Assembly: GCF_900115165.1 (NCBI RefSeq)
Contig: NZ_FOVP01000003.1
Coordinates: forward strand, 124,001 to 188,000
DNA length: 64,000 bases
From: Roseovarius lutimaris
Lineage (GTDB): Bacteria; Pseudomonadota; Alphaproteobacteria; Rhodobacterales; Rhodobacteraceae
Direction: 5' to 3'
Below, one piece after another: positions 26,047-33,686 of the stretch. The number at the start of each line of letters is the position of its first letter. Position 1 is the stretch's first letter. The notes below the pieces were generated by a model that did no database searches, was not told the DNA's origin, and worked only from the letters and a program-made list of their open reading frames with translations. Both the position numbers and the translations under genes were made by a program.

Positions 26047-26801
26047 CGGCAGACGACCTCGGCGCTACACCGGGATCGGACGGGCTGCGGATTATCAACC
26101 TGCGCAAGAGTTACAAGCGCCGGATGGTGATCCGCGATGTCAGTCTTGAATTGCACCGCGGCGAGGTCGTGGCGCTTCTCGGCCCGAACGGTTGTGGCAA
26201 GACAACCTGCTTTTACATGATCGCCGGGCTGCTTGCGCCCGACGGCGGGCAGGTGACCATCGACGGAACCGATATTATCGGGCTGCCGATGGATAAACGG
26301 GCAAAGCTTGGGCTTGTCTATCTGCCTCAGGATGTGTCGATCTTTCGCGGGCTGAGTGTCGAGGACAATATCCTGACCATCCTCGAAATCATTCAGCCCG
26401 ATGCAAGATTGCGGCGCGAAAAGCTTGAAGAGTTACTGTCAGATTTGTCTATTGACCATCTGCGCCATGCGCCCGCGCTGTCCTTGTCGGGCGGCGAGCG
26501 GCGCCGGGTCGAGATTGCGCGCTGTCTGGCCGCCAATCCAAAATACCTGTTGCTCGATGAACCCTTTGCCGGGGTCGACCCGATTGCCGTCGGCGAAATT
26601 CGCACCATCGTGGCCGACCTGAAAAACCGTGGCATCGGCGTGCTGATCACCGACCACAATGTGCGCGAAACCCTGGAAATCGTCGATCGCGCCTATATCC
26701 TGCACGATGGCGGCGTTTTGATGAGCGGAACCCCGGATGAAGTGGTGCGCGACGAGAACGTGCGCCGTGTCTATCTTGGCGAGGATTTTCAGATGGCCTG
26801 A
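26043..26801 (+). CDS. LptB-like ABC transporter ATPase
   Basis: A 252-residue ABC ATPase of the LptB type. Walker A GPNGCGKT at 47-54, Q-loop Q96, signature LSGGER at 148-153, Walker B LLLDEP at 169-174 and switch H205 are all intact. VYLPQDVSIFRGLSVEDN near 92-109 and the short C-terminal end are typical of LptB. It is co-translated with the LptA-like gene and would energise the LptF/LptG-like pair encoded at 17.4-19.6 kb. LptB could also be shared with the canonical LptFG; a second lptB elsewhere would argue for specialisation. Confidence 0.85.
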   Translation: MTADDLGATPGSDGLRIINLRKSYKRRMVIRDVSLELHRGEVVALLGPNGCGKTTCFYMIAGLLAPDGGQVTIDGTDIIGLPMDKRAKLGLVYLPQDVSIFRGLSVEDNILTILEIIQPDARLRREKLEELLSDLSIDHLRHAPALSLSGGERRRVEIARCLAANPKYLLLDEPFAGVDPIAVGEIRTIVADLKNRGIGVLITDHNVRETLEIVDRAYILHDGGVLMSGTPDEVVRDENVRRVYLGEDFQMA

Positions 26802-26958
26802 CGGCCTCTGCCGGGTTAACCCCGCCTGCCGCAGCGCAGCACGTTGAAGTTTTCACGCCAAGCTGTATTGTCGGTCCGGCCTAAAGGATTTACCAGACCC
26901 CAAAGAAGCCTGCCGCATGATCCTGCGGCGCTATGGTTCAGTTCAAAGGAAGCCCCCG

Positions 26959-27771
26959 ATGACAAGCGTCAACGACCCCCAGCCCGCCAAGCCCAAGACG
27001 CTCAACCGGCCGGTCCGTAGATTCGTGAAGCGCCGTGGTAAAAAGCTGATGCGGTGGGCGGCCAAGTTTCAGAGCAAGCAAAGTATCGTTCCCGATACGC
27101 CGTTTATCGACAACAGCCATTTCCCGTTTCTGACCGAGTTTGAGGACAAGTGGGAAACGATGCGCGATGAGGTTCAGGAAATCCTGAAAAATCGCGAGGA
27201 TATTCCGGGCTTTGAAGAGGTCTCGCCCGATCAATACCGGCTTGCCAAGGCCCGTCAGTGGAAAACCTTTGTGCTTTATGGCTTTGGTCAGCAATTGCCC
27301 AAGAATTGCAGCAAGGCCCCGGTCACAACCGAGGTTCTCAGCCGCGTGCCGCATGTGCAGACCGCCTGGTTTTCGATTCTGGCGCCGGGCTATCACATCC
27401 CGGCCCATACCGGCGTGACTAAGGGAATTGTGCGCGCCCATCTTGGCCTGATCATCCCCAAGGACCGCGAAAAATGCCGGATTCGGGTGCAGGATCAGAT
27501 CATGGCATGGGAGACCGGCAAGGTCTTTGCCTTTGATGACACCTATGAGCACGAGGTCTGGAACGACACCGACGAAGAGCGGGTGATCTTGCTGTTTGAT
27601 TTCGACCGGCCGATGCGGTGGCGGGGACGGATGCTCAATAACCTCATGCTTTGGTTGATGAAATTCACGGCGTTTTATCAGGAGCCCAAGAAAAACCTCG
27701 CCGATTTCGAGGACCGCTTCGAGGCCGCCGCACGCCGGGCAGATGCCAATCTGGAAAAGCTGAGCGACTGA
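26959..27771 (+). CDS. aspartyl/asparaginyl beta-hydroxylase family oxygenase (LpxO-like)
   Basis: A 270-residue protein with a basic N terminus and the AspH jellyroll: SILAPGYHIPAHTGVTKG near 138-155, RAHLGLIIP near 157-165, and FDDTYEHEVWN near 195-205 supply the two iron-binding histidines and the 2-oxoglutarate Arg region. LpxO, which hydroxylates a lipid A acyl chain at C2, belongs to this family. Between the Lpt-like genes and the ceramide core it could hydroxylate the ceramide fatty acid. ATG 26959 follows AAGGAAG. Family call is firm, lipid role is inference. Confidence 0.82.
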   Translation: MTSVNDPQPAKPKTLNRPVRRFVKRRGKKLMRWAAKFQSKQSIVPDTPFIDNSHFPFLTEFEDKWETMRDEVQEILKNREDIPGFEEVSPDQYRLAKARQWKTFVLYGFGQQLPKNCSKAPVTTEVLSRVPHVQTAWFSILAPGYHIPAHTGVTKGIVRAHLGLIIPKDREKCRIRVQDQIMAWETGKVFAFDDTYEHEVWNDTDEERVILLFDFDRPMRWRGRMLNNLMLWLMKFTAFYQEPKKNLADFEDRFEAAARRADANLEKLSD

Positions 27772-28262
27772 GGCCCGGCCTTTTCGCTCGGAAAATGAGC
27801 GGCATAGCTGCGGGTGCAGGCCAAACAGAGGGGGGGCTGGCGCGCGCAGGGCGAAATGAGCGGGATTTCGCCGAAGCGCTCACAAAGCCTGTGAACAGCT
27901 GCCGCAGCAAAAGGTCAGAAAGCTGCGTCCTGTTGGGGGGATCGTGTTCGCCTGATAACATGTCACCCAAGGCATGCCTTACCTTTGATATGCTCGGCAA
28001 GTTGATGATTTAAAAGATTAATTTTTGGTTTCTTTTGCTTGTGCGGCGGCTTTGGCCGGGCCAGGGGCGCTTTGTGCGCAATTTGGCCCAAAGCTTTAAC
28101 CTGCCGGGGCTTTCTGGCTGAAAAAGCAGGCTTTTATGGCAAAACTGTAATACCAATGTGATGTGCGTTGAGGCGCCTTTTCGTGGCATTGCAACATACC
28201 AAGATCGTCGACGGCGAATCTGTCGTGTGATGACGCCCATTGAGCAGAACCAGAGGTGACTG
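27772..28262. other. 491-base intergenic region before the ceramide core operon
   Basis: No convincing gene, RNA or repeat is seen. The second half is clearly more AT-rich than the surroundings (for example GATTTAAAAGATTAATTTTT near 28005-28024), so it probably holds the promoter of the four-gene ceramide core operon that begins at 28263. No Fnr-type box or clear terminator was found. Confidence 0.5.
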
Positions 28263-30017
28263 ATGTTGACCCCCAGCGTAACTGAAAGCGGTGTGCCGCG
28301 TCGTAGCGGAAATTTTTCATCGCTTACCGATGCCCTTGATTATGCGGCGACCGGCAATACCGGGCTGAATTTCTATGCGGCGGATGCCTCGCTCATTGCG
28401 GCGGTGTCCTACTCGGAGTTGCGCGATCAGGCGATGACGCTTGCAGGTCGGCTTGCGGCGGTTTTCCCGCGCTTGTCGCGGATCGGCCTTATCGCCGAGA
28501 CCTCACAGGATTTCATGGTTGCCTTCATGGCCTGCCAATATGCCGGGCTTGTGCCTGCTCCGCTGTCGCTTCCGGCGGCGTTCGGTGGGCGTGATGCCTA
28601 TCAGGGACAGGTCGCGCGCACCGCGGAAACCGCCGATCTGGCGGTTGTCATGGCGCCCGAGGATCTGGTGGAACTGCTGACAGGTGCGCTTGCGCCGCTT
28701 GATATCCCGGTCATCGCGCTCTCAGGTGCCGATCTTGCCGGGGGCAGTGTCACGCCGGTTCCGCATGGCGCCGGTGATCCGGCCTATATCCAGTTTTCTT
28801 CGGGCAGCACCAGCGCGCCCAAGGGCATCTATGCCACTCAGGCCAGCGTTTCGGCAAACTGTCACGCGATCATCAACGAAGCGTTGATGATGGATGAAAC
28901 CGATCGCTGCGTGTCCTGGCTGCCGCTTTATCATGACATGGGCCTTGTCGGCTTTTTCATGGTGCCGCTCTATTCCCAGACCACTGTCGATTACATTTCG
29001 CCGACATCTTTCGCACGGCGCCCGACAACCTGGCTGAAGCTGATCAGCGAAAACCGTGGCACCATCGTCTATAGCCCGAGCTTTGGCTATGACCTTTGTG
29101 CGCGTCGTTACCGCGGTGAGCCGCTTGATCTTAGCTCGCTGCGGGTTGCCGGCATTGGCGGCGACATGGTGCGCGATGACGCGATGATGGCCTTCAGCAA
29201 TGCGTTTGAGGCCAGCGGATTCAAGCAAACCGCGCTGGTGCCCAGCTATGGGCTTGCCGAAACCACCCTTGGCGTGGCGTTTGCGCCGCTTGGCGTCGGC
29301 CTGCGTCGTGACAAGGTCGATACCGGGCGCATGCAGACATCCGGCCGGGCCGTGCCCGCGTCGGACCTGTCAAAGCCTGGCCAGGTTCGCACCTTTGTCG
29401 CCTGCGGCAAGCCGATGGCCTCGCTTGATCTGCGCATTGTCGATGAGACCGGCAAGAACCTTGAAGACCGCAAGATCGGTCAGATCATCCTGCGCGGCCC
29501 GAGTGTCGCGGCCGGGTATTTCCGCGCCGAAGAAGATGCGCTTACGCCGCTGACGGACGCGGATGGCTGGTTGGAAACCGGCGACCTCGGCTATTGGCTT
29601 GATGGCGAAGTGGTGATCACCGGGCGCTCCAAGGATCTGATCCTGTGGAACGGGCGCAACATCTGGCCGCAGGACATCGAATGGGTCGCCCAACAGACCG
29701 GCGGCAAGAACATTTCGGGCGCAGGCGCGTTTGAAATCAACGAAACCGATGGCGGCACCCGCATCGTTCTTCTGGCGGAATGCTGGTCGCGCGACGAGGC
29801 CGTGCGCGAGCAGCTCTTGCACGACATCTTGGCGGCCACCCGCAAAACCACCGGCGCGCCGGTCTCGGTTGAGCTGGTTGGTGTGCGCTCGTTGCCGATG
29901 ACCAGCTCGGGCAAGCTTAGCCGGGCAGGCGCACGCGCGCGTTATCTTGCCGGCGGCTATAATACTGCCCCGGTAGAAGATTCGCTTGCTGCTACCGCTC
30001 CGGTTCGCGGTGCCTGA
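28263..30017 (+). CDS. fatty acyl-AMP ligase / acyl-ACP synthetase
   Basis: A 584-residue adenylate-forming enzyme of the FAAL class. The P-loop YIQFSSGSTSAPKG spans residues 175-188, WLPLYHDMGLVG follows near 219-230, YGLAETTLG near 325, and the C-terminal GDLGYW, GRSKDLI and NIWPQDIE segments near 440-478 complete the fold. FAALs activate fatty acids as acyl-AMP and load them on an acyl carrier protein. It heads the operon with cerR, acp and spt; an acyl-ACP synthetase gene is also part of the Caulobacter ceramide locus. Start ATG 28263 follows GAGGTG. Confidence 0.88.
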   Translation: MLTPSVTESGVPRRSGNFSSLTDALDYAATGNTGLNFYAADASLIAAVSYSELRDQAMTLAGRLAAVFPRLSRIGLIAETSQDFMVAFMACQYAGLVPAPLSLPAAFGGRDAYQGQVARTAETADLAVVMAPEDLVELLTGALAPLDIPVIALSGADLAGGSVTPVPHGAGDPAYIQFSSGSTSAPKGIYATQASVSANCHAIINEALMMDETDRCVSWLPLYHDMGLVGFFMVPLYSQTTVDYISPTSFARRPTTWLKLISENRGTIVYSPSFGYDLCARRYRGEPLDLSSLRVAGIGGDMVRDDAMMAFSNAFEASGFKQTALVPSYGLAETTLGVAFAPLGVGLRRDKVDTGRMQTSGRAVPASDLSKPGQVRTFVACGKPMASLDLRIVDETGKNLEDRKIGQIILRGPSVAAGYFRAEEDALTPLTDADGWLETGDLGYWLDGEVVITGRSKDLILWNGRNIWPQDIEWVAQQTGGKNISGAGAFEINETDGGTRIVLLAECWSRDEAVREQLLHDILAATRKTTGAPVSVELVGVRSLPMTSSGKLSRAGARARYLAGGYNTAPVEDSLAATAPVRGA

Positions 30018-31011
30018 TCAAACCGGCACGGCGGGCCAGGTATCACAGATCAAAATTGCGCTGACGGGGGCCACCGGTTTTGTCGGGCGCACCCTTCTGG
30101 CAAAGCTTGACGCCGCGCAGGTGGCTGTCACGGCGCTTGCGCGCGCGCAACCCGGTCGCGAATTGACCGATGGCGCCAACCTGCGCTGGATCACCGGCGA
30201 GATGGATCAGCCCGACAGGCTGGCGGATTTTCTGGCCGGGGCCGATGTAGTGATCCATTGTGCCGGGGCCACCAAGGCGCTTGACGCCCGCGCGTTTCAC
30301 GCGGTCAACGCCACCGCCACCGAGACCCTTGTGCGCGCCGCGGCGCAGGCCGGTGTCGGTCATTTCATCCTGATGTCGTCACTGGCGGCCTCGCGCCCCA
30401 GGGTTTCGGATTACGCCGCCTCCAAGGCCGCCGGCGAAGAGCTTGCGCTTGCCGAGGCTGGCGATATGACCCTGACCACGGTGCGTGCGCCCGCAGTGAT
30501 CGGCCCCGGCGATCAGGCCACGGCGCCGCTTTTCTCGCTCATCGCCCGTGGCTGGATGCCGGTTTTAGGCGGAAAAGCGCGCAGCGCGCGATTTTCCGTG
30601 ATCGACGTTCAGGACCTCGCCACCCTGCTGATTGATCTCGCAAGGCCCGGTGCCACGCCCGTCAAGGGCAGGACGTTCGCCCCCTATGGTCATCACAGCC
30701 TTGGCTGGTCGGATATGGCCGCCAGCGGCGCACGGGTAACTGGCCGAAAGGTGCGCGAAATTCCCCTGCCGATGCCACTTGCAACACTGGTCGGCCATGG
30801 CGCCGATCTGGCCGCGCGGGTGACCGGGACGGCACAGGTTTTTTCCTCGGGCAAGGTTCGTGAAATGCGCGCCGGTGACTGGATCGGGGATACCCCCCTT
30901 GAAACAATTACGCCGCTTGATGTTACAATGCGCCGTTGCCTTAATCCGTTTCTGAGGCTAGGGAATGCGACAAACCAAGTCGTAGCAGACAACGACCGGA
31001 GTCCAGAATGA
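30010..31011 (+). CDS. cerR: CerR-like NAD(P)-dependent reductase
   Basis: A 333-residue extended short-chain dehydrogenase. Nucleotide loop GATGFVG lies at residues 20-26, with the catalytic set Ser124, Tyr135 and Lys139 (YAASK). In Caulobacter, CerR of this family reduces the 3-keto group of the ceramide precursor. No in-frame ATG fits; GTG 30010, which overlaps the end of the ligase gene by eight bases, is the best start. It overlaps acp by four bases. The general epimerase/dehydratase fold is certain; the ceramide role follows from the operon. Confidence 0.8.
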   Translation: MPDQTGTAGQVSQIKIALTGATGFVGRTLLAKLDAAQVAVTALARAQPGRELTDGANLRWITGEMDQPDRLADFLAGADVVIHCAGATKALDARAFHAVNATATETLVRAAAQAGVGHFILMSSLAASRPRVSDYAASKAAGEELALAEAGDMTLTTVRAPAVIGPGDQATAPLFSLIARGWMPVLGGKARSARFSVIDVQDLATLLIDLARPGATPVKGRTFAPYGHHSLGWSDMAASGARVTGRKVREIPLPMPLATLVGHGADLAARVTGTAQVFSSGKVREMRAGDWIGDTPLETITPLDVTMRRCLNPFLRLGNATNQVVADNDRSPE

Positions 31012-31256
31012 ACCAGAAGACCGAAACCATGTTCGACCAGATTTGCGGCATCCTGCGCGCCCATACCAAGGTCGATACCAAGATCGAGCCCGAAACCCTG
31101 ATCGGGGCCGATCTTGCAATTGATTCCGTCGAGATGTTCGATCTCGTGATGGAGATCGAAGAGCAATACGATATCAGTTTCCCGCTCGAAGAAGCCTCCG
31201 AGATTGATACCGTCCAATCCCTGGTAACAGCGATCGAGCGCATTACAAATGTTTGA
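31008..31256 (+). CDS. specialised acyl carrier protein
   Basis: An 82-residue acidic acyl carrier protein. The phosphopantetheine site is Ser40 in AIDSVEMF, where the usual housekeeping ACP motif has DSLD, so it is not the fatty-acid-synthase ACP. Helical pattern and length fit. Its gene overlaps cerR by four bases and spt by eight. It most likely holds the acyl chain delivered by the FAAL and presents it to serine palmitoyltransferase, as proposed for the dedicated ACP of the Caulobacter sphingolipid locus. Confidence 0.9.
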   Translation: MNQKTETMFDQICGILRAHTKVDTKIEPETLIGADLAIDSVEMFDLVMEIEEQYDISFPLEEASEIDTVQSLVTAIERITNV

Positions 31257-32451
31257 CACCGAAGCCAACAAAAACACCGTATTCGCCAAGTTCGAGAAGC
31301 TGTCCGAACGGGTCGATAAACTGCGCTCTGCCGGGCGCACGCCGTTTGGCATGCGGTTTGACGAAATGCTGTCGCAGACCCGTGCCCGTGTCGGCAACAC
31401 CGAGGTTCTGCTGGCCGGCACCAACAACTATCTTGGCCTGACCTATAACCCCGACGTGATGGCCGCCGCCAAGACGGCGATTGATACCCATGGCACCGCC
31501 ACCACCGGCAGCCGTCTGGCCAATGGTACCTATAGCGATCACCTTGATCTTGAATCCGACCTCAAGGATTATTTCGGCGTGGCCTCGGCCATTGTCTGCA
31601 CCACCGGCTATCAGGCCAATCTGGCCGCCCTCAGCACTCTTGCCGGGCGAGGCGATCACCTGTTGATCGACGCCGACAGCCATGCCTGCATCTATGATGC
31701 CTGCCGCCTCAGCGATGCCGAAACCATCCGGTTCCGGCACAACAGCCCCGAGGATCTGAACAAACGCCTGTCGCGCCTGCCCGCCGAGGGCGCCCGTCTT
31801 GTGGTGATCGAGGGGCTTTATTCGATGCTGGGTGATGTCGCCCCGGTCGCCGAATTTGTCGAGGTCGCCCATTCGCACGGCGCGATGATCTTTGTCGATG
31901 AGGCGCATTCCATCGGCTGCTACGGCGAAAACGGTCGCGGTGTGTCGCAGGCACAGGGCGTGCTGGACAAGGTCGATTTCATTTCCGGCACGTTTTCCAA
32001 AAGCTTCGCCTCGATCGGCGGCTTTTGCGTGTCGCGCCACGAAGCACTTGAACTGATCCGTCTGGTCAGCCGCCCCTATCTTTTCACCGCTTCGGGCTCG
32101 CCCGCCAATATGGCCGCCGCGCGGGCCTCGCTCAAGATAATCGCGAGCGATACCACCCTTGGCAAATCGCTCTGGGATCGGGTGCATCAGCTCTACAACG
32201 GGCTGAGTGACGCGGGCTTTACCATCTCGTCGCCTCCGGGCCCGATCATGGCCATTTCGCGCCCCGACGAACATGTCGCCGTGGCCGAATGGAATCACCT
32301 GATGGACCAGGGGGTCTATGTCAATCTGGCGGTGCCCCCGGCCACGCCGCAGGCCAAGTCCCTGCTGCGCCTCAGCGTTTCGGCGGCCCATACCGAGGCG
32401 GAAATCGATCAGCTTATCGCGGCGTTCCGCAGCCTGCCCAAGACCGCCTGA
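31249..32451 (+). CDS. spt: serine palmitoyltransferase
   Basis: A 400-residue PLP-dependent alpha-oxoamine synthase that condenses L-serine with an acyl thioester to give 3-keto-sphinganine, the first sphingolipid step. H145, D217, H220 and K251 (GTFSK) correspond with one constant offset to H159, D231, H234 and K265 of the Sphingomonas enzyme. It ends the operon and overlaps acp by eight bases. KBL or ALAS alternatives are unlikely given the acp, FAAL and bCerS-like genes. It ends 219 bases before phnG. Confidence 0.9.
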   Translation: MFDTEANKNTVFAKFEKLSERVDKLRSAGRTPFGMRFDEMLSQTRARVGNTEVLLAGTNNYLGLTYNPDVMAAAKTAIDTHGTATTGSRLANGTYSDHLDLESDLKDYFGVASAIVCTTGYQANLAALSTLAGRGDHLLIDADSHACIYDACRLSDAETIRFRHNSPEDLNKRLSRLPAEGARLVVIEGLYSMLGDVAPVAEFVEVAHSHGAMIFVDEAHSIGCYGENGRGVSQAQGVLDKVDFISGTFSKSFASIGGFCVSRHEALELIRLVSRPYLFTASGSPANMAAARASLKIIASDTTLGKSLWDRVHQLYNGLSDAGFTISSPPGPIMAISRPDEHVAVAEWNHLMDQGVYVNLAVPPATPQAKSLLRLSVSAAHTEAEIDQLIAAFRSLPKTA

Positions 32452-32555
32452 TAAACACCGGTCGGGCTTTCCCTTCCTTACGACAGCCCCCGGTCTCGGG
32501 TCTATTTCCCGCGACGTTTCCTCAAAACACGTGCCCCTCGCGGCAACTCTGATCA

Positions 32556-32583
32556 GATCCGGCCACCCATCGGGGGCCGGATC
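32556..32583. terminator. hairpin between spt and phnG
   Basis: A perfect 9-bp stem, GATCCGGCC and GGCCGGATC, with a 10-base loop. It lies 105 bases after the spt stop and before the phnG operator. There is no T-run on the plus strand, so it may be a weak or Rho-assisted terminator, or an RNA-stabilising hairpin. Confidence 0.4.
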
Positions 32584-32636
32584 ATCAAACTGTTGCATCA
32601 CCGGGATTGGCAGGCCGGATGATTTGGGTTATGATT

Positions 32637-32652
32637 TGTCTAGTTGTATACA
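32637..32652. promoter_or_regulatory. putative PhnF operator upstream of phnG
   Basis: TGTCTA-GTTG-TATACA, a near-perfect dyad of GTNTA half sites, 19 bases before the phnG start. The same sequence with one change in 16 bases lies upstream of phnF at 9077-9092. A further TGTCTAGA at 32664-32671 touches the phnG start codon and could be a second site. PhnF binding here would couple the distant regulator to this operon. Confidence 0.65.
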
Positions 32653-32670
32653 TCCTTGAAAGATGTCTAG

Positions 32671-33126
32671 ATGACCATGACGAGCGATCAGGACGCGGCG
32701 CGCAAAGCCTGGCTTGGCCTGTTGGCAAAGTCGCCTGCGGCGGATGTCGCACGGCTTTGGGCGGCGTTACAGATTGATCCCAGCTATAGCGTTTTGCGGG
32801 CGCCTGAAATTGGCGGTGTCATGCTGCGGGGCCGGGCCGGGGCCGTTGGGGCGGCCTTCAACCTCGGCGAGATGACCGTGACCCGCGCTTCGGTCAAGCT
32901 TGCCGATGGGGTGGTCGGGCACGGCTATGTGCAGGGCCGGGGTAAATCCCACGCTCTGACCGCCGCGCTTGTCGATGCTTTGATGCAGACCGGCGCCGCA
33001 GGGGCCGTCGATGCGGGTCTGTTGGCGCCGCTTCGGGCGGCGATGGCCGCGCGCAAGGCGGATCGGGCCGCGAAGGCGGCGGCGACCAAGGTTGATTTCT
33101 TCACGATGGTACGAGGTGAGGATTGA
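32671..33126 (+). CDS. phnG: C-P lyase subunit PhnG
   Basis: A 151-residue subunit of the PhnGHIJ core complex, which with PhnM activates and cleaves alkylphosphonates. Typical segments are ARKAWLGLLAKSPA near the start, PEIGGVMLRGRAGAVGAAFNLGE near 45-67 and GHGYVQGRGKSHA near 90-102. First gene of phnGHIJKLNM, with all junctions overlapping or nearly so. Two starts six bases apart are possible (32671, 32677). The likely PhnF site overlaps the promoter region, implying repression when no phosphonate is present. Confidence 0.93.
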   Translation: MTMTSDQDAARKAWLGLLAKSPAADVARLWAALQIDPSYSVLRAPEIGGVMLRGRAGAVGAAFNLGEMTVTRASVKLADGVVGHGYVQGRGKSHALTAALVDALMQTGAAGAVDAGLLAPLRAAMAARKADRAAKAAATKVDFFTMVRGED

Positions 33127-33686
33127 TGCAGGCGCATATCCTTGAGGGCGGCTTTGCCGATCAGCCAATCGAGGCATCCCACGCGTTTCGCGCAGTGATG
33201 ACGGCGATGGCGCGACCCGGTGAAATTCTTGCCGTAAACGGCGCGCAGCCGCCTGCGCCGCTGTCCCCTGCGGCGGGGGCTGTTGTGCTGACGCTTTGCG
33301 ATCCTGAAACGCCGATCTTTCTGGCGGCAAGCCACGACACGCCACAGCTGCGTGAGTGGATCGGCTTTCACACCGGCGCGCCGTTTGTGGCGGCGCAGGA
33401 TGCGATGTTTGCCTTGGGCACCTGGGGCGCCCTTCCTCTGGCGACATTCCCGCGCGGCACGGCGCAATTTCCGGATCGCTCTGCCACGGTGATCGTCGAA
33501 TGCGACGCGCTTTCCAACAGCGGCGCAACCCTGCGCGGGCCGGGGATCAAGCGGGAAACACAGCTTTCCTTGCCCGAGGTTGCGGCGTTTCAGGACAATG
33601 CGGCACGCTTCCCGCTGGGGCTTGATTTCATTTTCACCAGCGGGGCGCATCTTGCGGCCCTGTCAAGAACCACAAAGGTGTTCTGA
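33126..33686 (+). CDS. phnH: C-P lyase subunit PhnH
   Basis: A 186-residue subunit of the C-P lyase core; part of the complex that displaces the adenine of ATP with the phosphonate. The start HILEGGFADQP, the SHAFRAVMTAMARPG block near 18-32 and HTGAPFVAA near 80 are conserved in PhnH. ATG 33126 overlaps the last base of phnG; a TTG three bases earlier is a less likely start. Overlaps phnI by one base. Confidence 0.93.
   Translation: MQAHILEGGFADQPIEASHAFRAVMTAMARPGEILAVNGAQPPAPLSPAAGAVVLTLCDPETPIFLAASHDTPQLREWIGFHTGAPFVAAQDAMFALGTWGALPLATFPRGTAQFPDRSATVIVECDALSNSGATLRGPGIKRETQLSLPEVAAFQDNAARFPLGLDFIFTSGAHLAALSRTTKVF

Noticed and set aside
26813..26822. GGGTTAACCC palindrome after the LptB-like gene
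   Set aside because: No loop and no T-run; too short to call a terminator or operator.
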